Assembly (NCBI GenBank): GCA_031291295.1
Contig: JARLJI010000184.1
Coordinates: 1-64,000, forward strand
DNA: 64,000 nucleotides
Origin: Rhodoferax sp.
Lineage (GTDB): Bacteria > Pseudomonadota > Gammaproteobacteria > Burkholderiales > Burkholderiaceae_C
Direction of reading: 5' to 3'
Positions 1 through 10,335 of the stretch are shown here, piece after piece; positions within the stretch are counted from its first letter, which is position 1, and each line of letters opens with the position of its first letter. The position numbers and the translations under genes were made by a program. A model generated the notes under the pieces. It saw only the letters and a list, made by a program, of their open reading frames with translations. It searched no databases and was not told the DNA's origin.

Positions 1-410
1 ATTCCGCAGTGACCTCGACCGACCTCTTGCGGCCGTGTGGGTCCACTGAGTTCCCAGCGTAGCGCATCCCCGAGACTGCGCCTAAGATATGGGTATTCAT
101 CCAGTACTCACATGCTTCTGGAGCTAACTGGATACCCCTTACGTATATACATACTCTATAGATCTAAATTTGAGCAATCACCCTAGCTTTTATGCTTGAC
201 CAAGTATTTGAGGTCAACCTAGAATTCGCCATTCTTGGGAATCTCTAGGGATAACCCGTAATCGCTGCCGACACCCGGCTAAGTCGATTCACCGCCATAG
301 TCTTGATGACTCCGCGTGAATCCGATGGCGTACCAATCCAAACGAGGAGCCCTGTTCGTCGTGCTGCACTCCAGCATAACGCCGCAGCCCCCGCGTAGAA
401 AGGAAGAGCT
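1..410. other. Gene-free leading stretch
   Basis: No convincing coding frame is seen. Positions 80–240 are clearly more AT-rich than the rest of the window, and the composition returns to normal from about 240. An imperfect inverted repeat (gggtat…ccagt at 91–105 against actggataccc at 127–137) and a plausible sigma-70 promoter (196–225) are the only structures noted. The segment probably holds the regulatory region of the transglycosylase gene at 411. The left window edge prevents saying what lies upstream. Confidence 0.6.
196..225 (+). promoter_or_regulatory. Putative sigma-70 promoter with inverted repeat in the spacer
   Basis: TTGACC at 196–201 and TAGAAT at 220–225 are separated by 18 bp, a good match to −35/−10 hexamers. 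TTGACC and GGTCAA (212–217) also form a 6-bp inverted repeat with a 10-bp spacer, so a repressor could overlap the promoter. It lies about 185 bp upstream of the gene at 411, which would give a long leader. Inferred from sequence only. Confidence 0.35.
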
Positions 411-1214
411 ATGACAGCGCTAACACAGTCAGCCAAAAGCCTGCGAGTCTTCGCATCCGATGTGGCCGATGGTTTTTTTGAAATCACCCACAACGGCTTG
501 GCCCTCTTGGGCGTGGCCTTGGTGTTCTTTGTGATCACCCTGGCGGCACGCCCGGACCTGCGCCAGATCGGCGAGGAGAAGCTCACCGGCTGGCTGCAAT
601 CACGCCAGGTCGTCACGGCCGACATCGAGGTCGAACCCGACGCGGTGGACCGCGCTACCGCCACCGACCCCAAAGACCTGCCCAAGCAGCAGGCCGCGGT
701 GGCCTACTGGCTGAGCAAAAAATACCATGTCGCCCCCGAACCCGTGAGTGCGCTGGTAGCCGAGGCGTATCAAATCGGCGCCCGCACCAAGCTTGACCCG
801 ACGCTGATTCTGGCCGTGATGGCGATTGAATCGGGCTTCAACCCGTTTGCCCAAAGCTCGGTGGGCGCGCAAGGGCTGATGCAGGTCATGACCAAGGTGC
901 ACTCCGACAAATACGAGGGCTTTGGCGGCATGCTGGCCGCCTTCGACCCGGTGACCAACCTGCGCGTCGGCGTCAAGGTCCTGCAGGACTGCATTGCGCG
1001 CGCAGGCTCCGTGCAAGCCGGGCTCAAATACTATGTGGGCGCCGCCAACATCCAGGACGATGGCGGCTATGCCGGCAAAGTAATGGCCGAGCGGGCCAGG
1101 CTGTACAAAGTAGCGACGGGCCGCTCCGTTCCGGTCGAGCCGACCCCAGAGGCACCGCCCAAGATAGCGGCCAGCCGCGACGAAGTGAAGGTCGCGACAG
1201 CGGCGTTGTACTGA
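411..1214 (+). CDS. Membrane-anchored lytic transglycosylase (SLT domain)
   Basis: A 267-residue protein with one hydrophobic segment at about residues 29–46, a variable linker to about residue 90, and a Slt-type transglycosylase domain at about 115–235. The catalytic Glu is visible as E140 in AVMAIESGFNPFAQS, followed by the family motif GAQGLMQVM (153–161) and the later YYVGA block. It should cleave the MurNAc–GlcNAc bond in the periplasm while anchored in the inner membrane. The last ~30 residues are Pro/Ala-rich. A ribosome site (GGAAGAG) precedes ATG 411. It stands alone, with the ZTP riboswitch and glyA following. It resembles single-domain SLT proteins rather than full Slt70, and the exact Mlt class cannot be assigned. 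Confidence 0.85.
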   Translation: MTALTQSAKSLRVFASDVADGFFEITHNGLALLGVALVFFVITLAARPDLRQIGEEKLTGWLQSRQVVTADIEVEPDAVDRATATDPKDLPKQQAAVAYWLSKKYHVAPEPVSALVAEAYQIGARTKLDPTLILAVMAIESGFNPFAQSSVGAQGLMQVMTKVHSDKYEGFGGMLAAFDPVTNLRVGVKVLQDCIARAGSVQAGLKYYVGAANIQDDGGYAGKVMAERARLYKVATGRSVPVEPTPEAPPKIAASRDEVKVATAALY

Positions 1215-1292
1215 CGCCGGGCCCCAAAGGCTCCCCCCACCCGCTTTGTGCTTTTCTTGTGTGCGCGGGTTAAGTCCCAGTCGGCTACACTC

Positions 1293-1421
1293 ACGCGGTA
1301 CGCGACTGGCGATAGGCGCGGCACCCCCAAAACGGGCTTGCTGGCGCTGACGTGGGACACCACCGGGAAGCGTACCGCCCGCGTCTTGTGACAACGGCGT
1401 TCAGCCGTTCGCCTGGGCAGC
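1293..1421 (+). promoter_or_regulatory. ZTP (pfl) riboswitch upstream of glyA
   Basis: The stretch carries the conserved blocks of the pfl/ZTP aptamer in order: CGCGACTGGCG (1301–1311), GTGGGAC-ACCACCGGGAAGCG (about 1352–1372), and the 3' block CCGTTCGCCTGGGCA (1405–1419), with a variable linker between domains. It ends about 50 nt before the glyA start codon. The class senses ZTP/ZMP, which build up when 10-formyl-tetrahydrofolate is short, and normally switches on one-carbon genes such as glyA, folD and purH. Here it should raise serine hydroxymethyltransferase during folate stress. Whether control is by termination or by translation is not clear from the sequence. Confidence 0.87.
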
Positions 1422-1470
1422 CCTTGTTTCATTCACGCAATGACAGGGAACTTCGTCTTTAAGGACTGCC

Positions 1471-2715
1471 ATGTACCACCGCAATATCCTCGTTGAACAA
1501 ACCGACCCCGAGTTGTGGGCCGCCATCCTGGCCGAAAACACGCGCCAGGAACAGCACATCGAGCTGATTGCCTCCGAGAACTACGCCTCGCCCGCCGTCA
1601 TGGCCGCGCAGGGCACGCAGCTCACCAACAAGTATGCCGAAGGCTATCCGGGGCGCCGCTACTACGGTGGCTGCGAGTATGTGGACGTGGCCGAGCAGCT
1701 GGCCATTGACCGCGTCAAGCAGATCTTCGGCGCCGAAGCCGCCAACGTGCAGGCGCATTGCGGCGCCTCGGCCAACGAAGCGGTGTTTCTGGCCTTCTTG
1801 AAGCCCGGCGACACCATCATGGGCATGAGCCTGGCCGAAGGCGGCCACCTGACCCACGGCATGGCGCTCAACATGAGCGGCAAGTGGTTCAACGTGGTGA
1901 GCTACGGCCTCAACGAGAAGGAAGAAATCGACTACGACGCGATGGAGCGCAAGGCCCACGAATCCAAGCCAAAACTGATCATAGCCGGCGCCAGCGCGTA
2001 CTCTCTTGCTATCGATTTTGCACGTTTTGCCAAGGTGGCCAAAGACGTGGGGGCGATCTTCATGGTCGACATGGCGCACTACGCCGGCCTGGTCGCCGCC
2101 GGTATCTACCCGAACCCGGTGCCGCACGCCGACGTGGTGACCTCCACCACGCACAAGAGCCTGCGCGGCCCGCGCGGTGGCATCATTTTGATGCGCGCCC
2201 AGCACGAAAAAGCCATCAACAGCGCCATCTTCCCCGGTCTGCAAGGCGGCCCGCTGATGCACGTGATCGCGGCCAAGGCGGTGGCCTTCAAGGAAGCCTT
2301 GATGCCTGAATTCAAGGTGTACCAGCAGCAAGTGTTGACAAATGCGCGCATCGTCGCCGAAACGCTGGTGCAACGCGGCCTGCGCATCGTTAGCGGCCGC
2401 ACCGAGAGCCACCTGATGCTGGTCGACCTGCGCGCCAAGGGCATCACCGGCAAGGAAGCCGAGGCCGTGCTGGGCAGCGCCCACATGACAATCAACAAGA
2501 ACGCCATCCCGAACGACCCTGAAAAGCCAATGGTCACCAGCGGCGTGCGCATCGGCACCCCGGCCATGACCACGCGCGGTTTCAAGGACGAAGAGGCTCG
2601 CGCCACGGCCCACCTGATTGCCGACGTGCTGGACAACCCGCGCGACGCTGCCAACATCGAGGCCGTGCGCGCCAAGGTCAATGACCTGACCCGCCGGTTT
2701 CCGGTGTACAGTTGA
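1471..2715 (+). CDS. glyA: Serine hydroxymethyltransferase
   Basis: A 414-residue PLP enzyme that interconverts serine plus tetrahydrofolate and glycine plus 5,10-methylene-tetrahydrofolate in the cytosol. The PLP lysine is K229 in [14 protein letters not shown], the same number as in E. coli GlyA. Other family blocks are the N-terminal [15 protein letters not shown], the glycine-rich [13 protein letters not shown] and the C-terminal [12 protein letters not shown]. The length is full (E. coli 417). The start ATG follows TTTAAGGACTGCC. A ZTP riboswitch lies directly upstream and nrdR follows 70 nt downstream. The segment 1978–2020 (encoding [14 protein letters not shown]) is weakly reminiscent of the dispersed repeat of this genome, but I do not rely on it. 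Confidence 0.97.
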   Translation: MYHRNILVEQTDPELWAAILAENTRQEQHIELIASENYASPAVMAAQGTQLTNKYAEGYPGRRYYGGCEYVDVAEQLAIDRVKQIFGAEAANVQAHCGASANEAVFLAFLKPGDTIMGMSLAEGGHLTHGMALNMSGKWFNVVSYGLNEKEEIDYDAMERKAHESKPKLIIAGASAYSLAIDFARFAKVAKDVGAIFMVDMAHYAGLVAAGIYPNPVPHADVVTSTTHKSLRGPRGGIILMRAQHEKAINSAIFPGLQGGPLMHVIAAKAVAFKEALMPEFKVYQQQVLTNARIVAETLVQRGLRIVSGRTESHLMLVDLRAKGITGKEAEAVLGSAHMTINKNAIPNDPEKPMVTSGVRIGTPAMTTRGFKDEEARATAHLIADVLDNPRDAANIEAVRAKVNDLTRRFPVYS

Positions 2716-2748
2716 CCACGTCACATCGCGGCCCGGCACAATCATCGT

Positions 2749-2771
2749 CATCCCGGCCTTGTGCCGGGATG
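2749..2771 (+). terminator. Perfect 9-bp hairpin between glyA and nrdR
   Basis: CATCCCGGC (2749–2757) and GCCGGGATG (2763–2771) form a perfect 9-bp stem with a 5-nt loop. No T-tract follows, so it is not a classical intrinsic terminator. It may act as an attenuator or 3' stabiliser of glyA mRNA. The wording (TCATCCCGGCCTTG…CCGGGATG) resembles palindromes scattered in many proteobacterial genomes, so it may be one copy of such a repeat. Confidence 0.5.
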
Positions 2772-2785
2772 CATGACCCCTTCCC

Positions 2786-3235
2786 ATGAAATGCCCCTTC
2801 TGCGGTCACACCGACACCCAGGTTGTTGAAACCCGGATCTCGGAGGACGCGGACTTCATCCGCCGACGGCGCCAGTGCGCCGCCTGCGAAAAGCGCTTCA
2901 CCACCTACGAACGGCCCGATGTGAGCTTTCCGGCCGTTGTCAAAAAAGACGGGCGCCGCATCGAATTCGAGCGCGCCAAGCTGCGCGCCTCCATGAACCT
3001 GGCGCTGCGCAAGCGCCCGGTCAGCACCGAGCAGATCGACAGCGCCCTCGAGCGCATCGAGGAAAAGCTGCTCGGTCTGGGCCTGCGCGAGATCCCATCC
3101 CACCGCATTGGCGAGCTGGTGATGCGCGAACTCAAAAAGCTCGACAAGGTGGCGTACGTCCGGTTCGCCAGCGTGTACCGCAGCTTTGAAGATATCGACG
3201 AGTTCAAGACACTCGTCGATGAGGTGCGGCGGTAG
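2786..3235 (+). CDS. nrdR: Transcriptional repressor NrdR
   Basis: A 149-residue full-length member of the NrdR family. The N-terminal zinc ribbon is [17 protein letters not shown]…[12 protein letters not shown] (Cys3/Cys6 and a second CxxC pair at about 31–34), followed by the ATP-cone (about residues 49–139) with [16 protein letters not shown]. NrdR represses ribonucleotide reductase genes according to bound ATP/dATP. It sits just after glyA, a common arrangement in Burkholderiales that links one-carbon and nucleotide supply. A hairpin between the two may partly uncouple them. The C-terminus ends [19 protein letters not shown], typical of the family. Confidence 0.97.
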   Translation: MKCPFCGHTDTQVVETRISEDADFIRRRRQCAACEKRFTTYERPDVSFPAVVKKDGRRIEFERAKLRASMNLALRKRPVSTEQIDSALERIEEKLLGLGLREIPSHRIGELVMRELKKLDKVAYVRFASVYRSFEDIDEFKTLVDEVRR

Positions 3236-3277
3236 GTTTACCGCCCGGCCTTCAAATCCACCTCCCCCCTTGGTTGC

Positions 3278-3318
3278 TGATAAACGGCCGCCAAACGACC
3301 GTTTATCAGACAATTTTT
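3278..3318 (+). terminator. Intrinsic terminator after nrdR
   Basis: TGATAAACGG (3278–3287) pairs perfectly with CCGTTTATCA (3299–3308), and GACAATTTTT follows. This 10-bp stem plus T-run separates the glyA–nrdR unit from the pilus operon. The stem is unusually AT-rich for the region, so a second role as an operator is possible. Confidence 0.7.
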
Positions 3319-3411
3319 ACCGTTCATCTGAAAACACGGAAGAATTAAGGAATAAACGTAAAACTATGTAAAACTGCTAGGCATCCCGCTTCAAGCCCCA
3401 CGCAGCCTTAC

Positions 3412-4014
3412 ATGACCACCTCCATTCTTCGAAGACGCAACAAGGGTTTTGCCCTAATAGAGATCCTGGTAGCCCTGGTGATTTTCGCCATCGGACTGCT
3501 GGGCACGGCGAGTCTGCAACTGGCCTCGTTGCGTAGCAGCCAATTCACCACCCAGGCCGCGATTGCGACCCAACTGGCGCGTGACTATGCAGAAATTGTC
3601 CAGATGCTGCCGTCGGCGGCGATTTCGGCGTCGGAAGGCACCAGTGCTTTCAGTGCCGTGGACACCAGCATCAATGGGCCCGGTACTGTGACCGACTGCA
3701 AGGGTAGCGGTGCCAGTTGCACCAAACCACAACTGGCAGCCTACATGCTCAACGAATGGATGGCCAGGGTCTCAACGGAGCTTCCGGGCGGCCGGGCGAA
3801 GGTATGCCGTGATAGCACGCCAAAAGACGCATCGGGCGCACGCGAAGGGCTGTATCACTGGGGCTGCGATGACCAGGGCGACATGCTCATGATCAAACTG
3901 GGCTGGGTTGCGAGAAGCGACAAGACAGACAAGACCATGCAGGCCGTTGCGGACGACAACCGCCCCAGGATCGTGCTGACCGTTTTCGGCAACCAGAAAG
4001 ATTTTACGGACTGA
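3412..4014 (+). CDS. pilV: Type IV minor pilin PilV
   Basis: A 200-residue prepilin. The class III signal is seen directly: short basic leader MTTSILRRRNKG, cleavage G|F, Glu at +5 (FALIEILVALVIF), then a hydrophobic helix to about residue 35. This is the substrate pattern for the prepilin peptidase PilD. The C-terminal part has paired cysteines typical of minor pilins. It is the first gene of a tightly spaced operon (pilV-pilW-pilX-pilY1-pilE-fimT), whose products prime pilus assembly and present PilY1 at the tip. The gap to pilW is 4 nt. The name rests on operon position and N-terminal sequence; the globular region is too variable for more. Confidence 0.85.
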   Translation: MTTSILRRRNKGFALIEILVALVIFAIGLLGTASLQLASLRSSQFTTQAAIATQLARDYAEIVQMLPSAAISASEGTSAFSAVDTSINGPGTVTDCKGSGASCTKPQLAAYMLNEWMARVSTELPGGRAKVCRDSTPKDASGAREGLYHWGCDDQGDMLMIKLGWVARSDKTDKTMQAVADDNRPRIVLTVFGNQKDFTD

Positions 4015-4018
4015 TGGC

Positions 4019-4939
4019 ATGACGGGCTCTTTCCCAACCGCCCAGCGCGGCCTGACCATGGTGGAACTTCTGGTATCGCTGGTTCTGGCGAGCCTGATCA
4101 CCCTGGCCGCAGTCGCCCTCTACACGGTCACCGGTTCGAGCTACCGAACGATTGACGCGGCGCAGGAGTTGCAGGACAGCGGGCGCTTCGCCCTCGAGGT
4201 CATCGGCCAGGCTGCGCGCCAGGCCGGCTATCAGAACTATGCGCAGCGCGATGGCTCCGGCAATGAGAACACCCGCCGCTTTGCCGCGACCAGCTTCCCC
4301 ACCGTGCGCGGATTCAATAACGCCAAGGTAGCGAGCCCCACCAACATCGACGACGACGGCGCCACCAACAATGGCGGCTACAACAACAGCGATACCCTGG
4401 CCCTGCGGTTTCATGGTTCCAGCAAGCTCGACAACGCCGTCGCGCCCGACGACTCCATGATCGACTGCCAGGGAGTCTCCCAGAACTATCCAGCCAACGG
4501 CGACGACGTGGCACTGAGTCTGTTCTGGGTCAAGACCGACAGCACCGGTGAGCCGGCGCTGCAATGCATCTCGCGCGGCAATCCGAAGAGCCCGGGACTG
4601 AGCCGCAACACGCAGCCCATCCTCAAGGGCGTAGAGACCTTCCAGGTCATGTATGGACTCGATACGGACGGCGACAGCGTCCCGGAAAAATGGGTCAGCG
4701 GCCAGAATGTGGCCGACTGGAAGCAGGTCGCCGCCATCCGTGTCGGATTCGTCATTCGGGGCGCGCCCGGCAGCAGCCAGGGGCCTTCGGCGAATGCGGC
4801 CGACAACAAGCTCTACCCCCTGGGCAAGGAGTTTACCGGCAGCAGCACGGAAGCCGGCCTGGTGTTCACGCTCCCCAACGACGGACGCCTGCGACGCGTG
4901 TTCAACGCCACCTTCAAGCTGCGCAATCCTCAGGACTGA
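4019..4939 (+). CDS. pilW: Type IV minor pilin PilW
   Basis: A 306-residue prepilin with leader MTGSFPTAQRG, cleavage G|L and Glu+5 (LTMVELLVSLVLASL), then a long globular domain. The size and the N-terminal block SYRTIDAAQELQDSGRFALEVI fit the PilW family, as does the late VRVGFVIRG-like stretch (about residues 240–250). PilW is a minor pilin of the priming complex at the pilus tip, alongside PilV, PilX, PilE, FimT and PilY1. ATG 4019 lies 4 nt after the pilV stop, so translation is probably coupled. Confidence 0.85.
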   Translation: MTGSFPTAQRGLTMVELLVSLVLASLITLAAVALYTVTGSSYRTIDAAQELQDSGRFALEVIGQAARQAGYQNYAQRDGSGNENTRRFAATSFPTVRGFNNAKVASPTNIDDDGATNNGGYNNSDTLALRFHGSSKLDNAVAPDDSMIDCQGVSQNYPANGDDVALSLFWVKTDSTGEPALQCISRGNPKSPGLSRNTQPILKGVETFQVMYGLDTDGDSVPEKWVSGQNVADWKQVAAIRVGFVIRGAPGSSQGPSANAADNKLYPLGKEFTGSSTEAGLVFTLPNDGRLRRVFNATFKLRNPQD

Positions 4940-4945
4940 GCCCAG

Positions 4946-5575
4946 ATGCACCTCATGAAACCTTGCCGCTCCGTGAGACCAAACCCTCAGCGCGGTGTCG
5001 CGCTCATCGTCGTGCTGGTCTTGCTGAGCGCGGTCTTCCTGCTGGCGGCCTTCGGCGCCCGCATTACATTGCTAGGGGAAAAAGCGGCACGGAACGACCG
5101 GGACCGCCAAGTCGCTTTCCAGGCGGCCGAAGCCGCCCTGAACGATGCCGAAATCGACGTCATGGGTCCCAATGCCGCCACCAATAACCGGGTGTGCAAC
5201 ATTCACAGCCGCAAGGTGGAACTGTTCGCCGAAGGCTGTGGCAATACCAGTGACACCCGAGGCCTGTGCGCGACCAATGCGCCGACCGCGACACCGCTGT
5301 ACAAATCCATCGATTTCGAGGACAGCAGTTCCTCCAGGCGTTACGTCAAGCTGGGTGAATACACCGGGCGCGACGCGGGTTTCTCGATTGGCAACAGCGC
5401 GCTGCCGGCGCAATTGCCCCGCTACATCGTGGAAACCATTCCGTTCAATATTCCCGGCAGCCTGCCCAATGCCAAGGCCTTTCTGGCCACCGGCATGGGC
5501 TATGGATTGAACAAACAAACCCAGGTCATGCTGCAAAGCGTGATCTTCAAACCAGGCCAGACACCAGGGTGCTAA
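4946..5575 (+). CDS. pilX: Type IV minor pilin PilX
   Basis: A 209-residue prepilin-like protein with leader ending NPQRG and hydrophobic start VALIVVLVLLSAVFLLAAF. It has Val, not Glu, at +5 of the mature form. Lack of Glu5 is usual for the PilX/GspK-type tip pilins and helps the assignment. The helix continues into ARNDRDRQVAFQAAEAALNDAE, the characteristic PilX N-terminal coiled region. It starts 6 nt after the pilW stop, and the pilY1 ATG follows 4 nt after its stop. An alternative start at codon 4 (ATG 4955) would give a shorter leader. Confidence 0.83.
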   Translation: MHLMKPCRSVRPNPQRGVALIVVLVLLSAVFLLAAFGARITLLGEKAARNDRDRQVAFQAAEAALNDAEIDVMGPNAATNNRVCNIHSRKVELFAEGCGNTSDTRGLCATNAPTATPLYKSIDFEDSSSSRRYVKLGEYTGRDAGFSIGNSALPAQLPRYIVETIPFNIPGSLPNAKAFLATGMGYGLNKQTQVMLQSVIFKPGQTPGC

Positions 5576-5579
5576 CGCT

Positions 5580-8500
5580 ATGACCATCCGCAAAATATTC
5601 CCTTGGCTGAGTTGCTGCATCGTGGCCACGATGATGGCCGGCAGTGGTGCACAAACCGGCCCGATGCCCTCGGTCGACCTGAGCGTGGGCCCACTCACGG
5701 TGACCTCGCAAGCCGTGAATATCGCGCTGGCGCTGTCAGTGGAGTTCCCCACCGCTGGCGCCGCCTACCGCGGCACCAGCTACGACCACAACCAGGAATA
5801 CCTGGGCTACTGGGACCCCAAGGGTTGCTACGAATACTTCGATGTCAATGACAACAGCCCGCTCAAGGGTCAATATTTCCGCCGCACCGGCTCGGTCGAT
5901 GGCAACAGGTATTGCAACACCTCCGGCAACGGGAGCTACAGCGGTAATCTCCTGAACTATGCGGCCACATCTTCGATTGACCTGTTGCGCTACGCGCTCA
6001 CTGGAGGCAACCGTGTGCTCGACACGGCCGACAAGACAGTGTTGGGACGAGCCTTCCTGCCATCGGACTTCGGTGGCATTCGCAATGCCACCTACTTTCC
6101 CCAAAAGCAGGTGGCGGCCACCCTGGTCGGCAAAGTCACCCCCAAATTCAGCAACCCAGGTGGAAGCGGCTATTACAACGGCACGGTCTATTTCAATTCG
6201 TGCGACGATCTGATTTACGTCGGCAACTCGGCCACAGCAGGCACTTGCAGCACACCAGGCAGCGCCAACATTTTTGCGCCTCAAGTGCCAGATTTGTCCG
6301 GCACCTTCACGACCCAAGGATTTATCACCCCACCTGTCAATACGGCCACGACCACCTATGTTCTGGACCCACAGGGACGCAAATATTGGGATCGGAGCCA
6401 GCCCGAAGCCACAACAAATGTCATGCCGATGGGAAACGACCCGGTTGCAGGAACGCTGATACCTGAACCCGTAAACCCTAGTCCACGCAATTTTTCGGTC
6501 ATGACGGGCACAGGCAAAACGCCCCAATATCCAGGCGATCCTGTCGTCAACATGATCTATATCCTCACGTCGGGCACGGCAACAATCGCCCCAACGGCCG
6601 GCCCAGTAACCGTCGCCGGCACAACGTGGGTAGCAAACTCCGGAAGCGCGGGTACAGCAAACTTTGAAGGACTTTTCGTCGAACTGAATGCCTCGAATTG
6701 GGGCCCAAACGGCGCCGCTGGAACCGTGGCATCCAATTCCAAGAAGATCACGACTTGCCGCAGGAGTTCTGACAACGTCGATGTCAAGATCATGATCAAT
6801 GGCACCGGTACCTGCCCTGCGGGGACAAAGCAGCAAAGCAATGTCACGGCAAAAACGTATCTTCTGTATTCTCAGAAAATTCTCTATCAAGTATATGACG
6901 CACAACCTGTGTACAACTACTATCAGCAAGTCCCAGCCTGGTACCAGGCCAGCGTCTATACGGTCTATGAGGTCTACACCAATGGCACGAAGCCCGCCAG
7001 CATGAAGGCCTACGTGCAGGTCTGCGATGCCGCTGAAGGCCCTTCGCGGCAAGGCTCGGATGGCGTGCGTTTCTGCAAACGCTACCCCAACGAAAGCGCC
7101 GGCTCCGGAATCTATAAGCCCATAGGTGAGTTACAAAATAAGGCCGAAGGCGTGCGGGTCTCAGCCTTTGGCTATGCGCTGGAGAACGGCAACGGCCGCT
7201 ATGGCGGCGTACTACGGGCCCCCATCAAATTCCTCGGCAACCAATACCGCGACACCAATGGGATTCTGCAATCCAATGCGCAGGCCGAATGGGATGCCGC
7301 CACCGGTGTTTTCGTGACCGATCCGCTCAATGCCACGGGTGGGTCACCGGCCTTCACAACCAGCGGCGTGGTGAACTACCTGAACAAGTTTGGCAATACG
7401 GGCGTCTACAAGAGCAATGACCCAGTCGGCGAACTCTATTACGAAGCGCTGCGCTATTTCCAGGGCTTGCAGCCAACACCTGCAGCCGTCGCCAACCTGA
7501 CGACGCCGATGTATGACAAGTTCCCTATCTACAAGAACTGGACCGACCCGATCCAGAACGGCTGCCAGCGCCGCAACTTCATTCTGTCCATTGGCGACGT
7601 CAACACCCACTACGACAAACAGCTGCCCGGGCACTCATCAAATGGCGTGAATGAAATTAGCATCGACCCGGCTAGAGCCACTGAAACCATTCCGGGCTCG
7701 ACGAAGAAGTTCGACGCGGTGGAATGGACAAAGTTGCTAGCCGGCTTCGAAACCGGCACTAACGTCAGCTACACCGATGCCTTGGGGCGCGCGCAGAATA
7801 CAACAGGCAATCCCAGTGCAATATCGACGAATAACAACCTCGGCACGAAAGCAACCGGCTCTGCATCGAGCGCCTACTACTGGGCCGGCGCCGCCTACTG
7901 GGCGAATACCCAGCCCATACGCTACGACTCGATCACTGTCGACGGCAAGACCCAATCCCTGAGCGCCATTCGCGTCAAGACCTTTACCATCGACGTGGAC
8001 GAGGGCGGCGATGGCTCCATCGACAACAACCCCCGGAGCATCAAGCCGCGCAACAGCTCTTTCTTCCTGGCCGGAAAATACGGCTGGTTCAACGATGCCA
8101 ACGAGGATGGCAACCCGTTCAGGACCTCCGGCGGTCTGGTCAACAATCAGGAATGGGAAGATCCTGCGCTGCCGACCGTACCCGATGGCTACACGCTGGC
8201 CAGCCAGGCCCAGCGCATGATTGCTGGTATCCGGAAATTCTTCGCCTCGGCGAGCGCGCAGAGTGGCGCGGTGTCGGTGTCGTCCATCAGTTCCCAGCGT
8301 TTCACCACAAGTTCGCCCAACGGCGACCTCTACGCGCCACGTTTCGATTCGCGCGACTGGTCCGGCACCGTCATCAAATCGACGCTCAAGCTCAATACCA
8401 CCACGCAGACCATCGACGCGCAGCAAAACGTGGTGTGGGACAGCGGCCAGATATTGACGGAGGGTTCGACCCTGGCCGCATCGGCCACATCAGCCGATCC

Positions 8501-10331
8501 CTATCTGAAACCAGCCGAAAGAAAAATTTTCACCTATCGCCGCGAGGGAAGCAACCGAAGCGTTGAGCTCAGCGCGGCCAACCTGGCGCAATTCGATTCG
8601 GTCATGCGAGACGCGCTCAACACCAACCCGGTCAACGTCGCCGCCGACGGCCTGGGCGCACAACGTGTCAACTACTTGCGCGGCGACCGCTCGCAGGAGG
8701 GCGTGGTAACCAACCCCTTCCGCCGCCGCAGCAGCGTCATGGGCGACATCATCAACTCGGGGCCGGTATACAAGAAGGAGGCGGATTACGGGATCACGGA
8801 CGATGGCGGCTACGCAACCTTTGCACAGTCCGCCGCCAACAGGTCTGCCGCCATCTATGTGGGCGCCAATGACGGCATGCTGCACGCCTTGCGCGCCAGC
8901 GACGGCAAGGAACTGTTTGCCTATGTCCCACTGGCGGTGGCCGGCAACCTCAACAAGCTGACCCATTCTGCATATCAGCATATTCCATTCGTCGACGGCG
9001 TGCCCCAGGTAGGCGAGGCGAAGATCGGGGCGAATTGGCGCACGGTGCTGGTCAGCGGCATGGGCGGCGGCGCGCAGGGCGTTTTTGCCCTCGACGTAAC
9101 GGATCCGAACGCGTTTGAAGACGGCTCGGGCGGTGGCAAGGTTTTGTTTGAATTCACGGATCAGGACGACCCAATGATGGGTCATGTGGTGATGCAACCC
9201 AGGATCGTGAAAATGAAAATCCCTGCAGCAACCGCCGGTGGACTGCCCAGCTACAAGTGGTTCGTCGCCGTGGGCAGTGGCTACAACAATTATGTCAATG
9301 ACGGGAGTGGCCGCTACAGCCCCAGCGGCGACCAGGCCCTGTTTCTGCTCAGTCTCGATAAGGCCGTGAGCGATTCCTGGGTCGAAGGGGCAAACTATTT
9401 CAAAGTGACCGTCCCCGTATCGGATAGAAACATGGCTAACGGACTGGCCAATCCCGGAGTAATGCAGGGCGACCGTGGCGAAGCCGTCACCATGTACGCA
9501 GGCGACTTGCAAGGTAATGTCTGGAAATTTGATTTCAGTGCGGGCCTGAGCAGCCAGAACATTAGCGATGGCAATATCTTCAACAATTCCACAGGAATCA
9601 AGAAGCCCCTTTTTACCGCCACGAATTCAGCAGGTGCACGTCAGCCGATCACCATCTCGCCGCTGATCACCACCGCCCAACAGCGCGGCGTCATGGTGAT
9701 TTTCGGCACCGGCAAGTTCATTGAGCAGGTCGACGCCACCTCCACGGGCTCTCAGTCCATTTACGGCGTGTGGGACAGCGGCGACTCCGGTAGCGCAAGC
9801 TATGGCCTCACAAAAAGCAATCTGCAGTTACAAACCGCGTCGGAAGGTACCAGCACCGTGGGCATCACCACCGCCGCGTTCAACCTGGGAACAGGAACAG
9901 GGCAGAAGAGAGGCTGGTACTTCAATTTGCCGAATTCGCGCGAACGCATCGCTGTGGAAGGCGCGCAGGGCCTGACTACCGTCACGCTTAATTCCACTAT
10001 CCCCACCGGAGACTGTTCGGGTGACGGGGATGGCAGAAGCTATACGCTCAACGCCCTCACTGGTGGCAGTTCGGGAGACATCCAGCTCAGCAGCACCATT
10101 GGCCTTCTGAGCCGGCCCAATTATGTATCGCTGGAGTTGCTCGACAGCGGGAACTACACCGCACGCCGGGCGGATGGCACGCGCAAATACACGGTGCAGG
10201 ACGGTGTGATCAGTACTGGCACCAAGATCACCAGCGCCGGCAATGTAGGCTCCCAAACCACCAAGCCGAATGTCATGCAAATCACGACCGGCCGCATCAG
10301 TTGGCGGGAAGTCCGAAACTTCAAGGATTAG
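5580..10331 (+). CDS. pilY1: PilY1/PilC-family pilus tip adhesin
   Basis: A 1583-residue secreted protein with signal peptide about 1–24 (…[15 protein letters not shown]). The long N-terminal half (about 25–1050) is variable. The C-terminal half holds the Neisseria PilC-type beta-propeller, recognisable from [27 protein letters not shown] (about 1090–1118, in two parts) and [18 protein letters not shown]. PilY1 controls pilus extension/retraction and surface sensing, and works as the adhesin at the pilus tip. An odd feature is residues 427–466, which hold 11 tyrosines in 40 positions; the DNA there falls to about 35% GC at 6841–6900 against about 60–65% around it, suggesting a mosaic or fast-evolving binding segment. 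I did not find a confident DxDxDG calcium loop. The operon position between pilX and pilE is canonical. Confidence 0.9.
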   Translation: MTIRKIFPWLSCCIVATMMAGSGAQTGPMPSVDLSVGPLTVTSQAVNIALALSVEFPTAGAAYRGTSYDHNQEYLGYWDPKGCYEYFDVNDNSPLKGQYFRRTGSVDGNRYCNTSGNGSYSGNLLNYAATSSIDLLRYALTGGNRVLDTADKTVLGRAFLPSDFGGIRNATYFPQKQVAATLVGKVTPKFSNPGGSGYYNGTVYFNSCDDLIYVGNSATAGTCSTPGSANIFAPQVPDLSGTFTTQGFITPPVNTATTTYVLDPQGRKYWDRSQPEATTNVMPMGNDPVAGTLIPEPVNPSPRNFSVMTGTGKTPQYPGDPVVNMIYILTSGTATIAPTAGPVTVAGTTWVANSGSAGTANFEGLFVELNASNWGPNGAAGTVASNSKKITTCRRSSDNVDVKIMINGTGTCPAGTKQQSNVTAKTYLLYSQKILYQVYDAQPVYNYYQQVPAWYQASVYTVYEVYTNGTKPASMKAYVQVCDAAEGPSRQGSDGVRFCKRYPNESAGSGIYKPIGELQNKAEGVRVSAFGYALENGNGRYGGVLRAPIKFLGNQYRDTNGILQSNAQAEWDAATGVFVTDPLNATGGSPAFTTSGVVNYLNKFGNTGVYKSNDPVGELYYEALRYFQGLQPTPAAVANLTTPMYDKFPIYKNWTDPIQNGCQRRNFILSIGDVNTHYDKQLPGHSSNGVNEISIDPARATETIPGSTKKFDAVEWTKLLAGFETGTNVSYTDALGRAQNTTGNPSAISTNNNLGTKATGSASSAYYWAGAAYWANTQPIRYDSITVDGKTQSLSAIRVKTFTIDVDEGGDGSIDNNPRSIKPRNSSFFLAGKYGWFNDANEDGNPFRTSGGLVNNQEWEDPALPTVPDGYTLASQAQRMIAGIRKFFASASAQSGAVSVSSISSQRFTTSSPNGDLYAPRFDSRDWSGTVIKSTLKLNTTTQTIDAQQNVVWDSGQILTEGSTLAASATSADPYLKPAERKIFTYRREGSNRSVELSAANLAQFDSVMRDALNTNPVNVAADGLGAQRVNYLRGDRSQEGVVTNPFRRRSSVMGDIINSGPVYKKEADYGITDDGGYATFAQSAANRSAAIYVGANDGMLHALRASDGKELFAYVPLAVAGNLNKLTHSAYQHIPFVDGVPQVGEAKIGANWRTVLVSGMGGGAQGVFALDVTDPNAFEDGSGGGKVLFEFTDQDDPMMGHVVMQPRIVKMKIPAATAGGLPSYKWFVAVGSGYNNYVNDGSGRYSPSGDQALFLLSLDKAVSDSWVEGANYFKVTVPVSDRNMANGLANPGVMQGDRGEAVTMYAGDLQGNVWKFDFSAGLSSQNISDGNIFNNSTGIKKPLFTATNSAGARQPITISPLITTAQQRGVMVIFGTGKFIEQVDATSTGSQSIYGVWDSGDSGSASYGLTKSNLQLQTASEGTSTVGITTAAFNLGTGTGQKRGWYFNLPNSRERIAVEGAQGLTTVTLNSTIPTGDCSGDGDGRSYTLNALTGGSSGDIQLSSTIGLLSRPNYVSLELLDSGNYTARRADGTRKYTVQDGVISTGTKITSAGNVGSQTTKPNVMQITTGRISWREVRNFKD

Positions 10332-10335
10332 TCAC

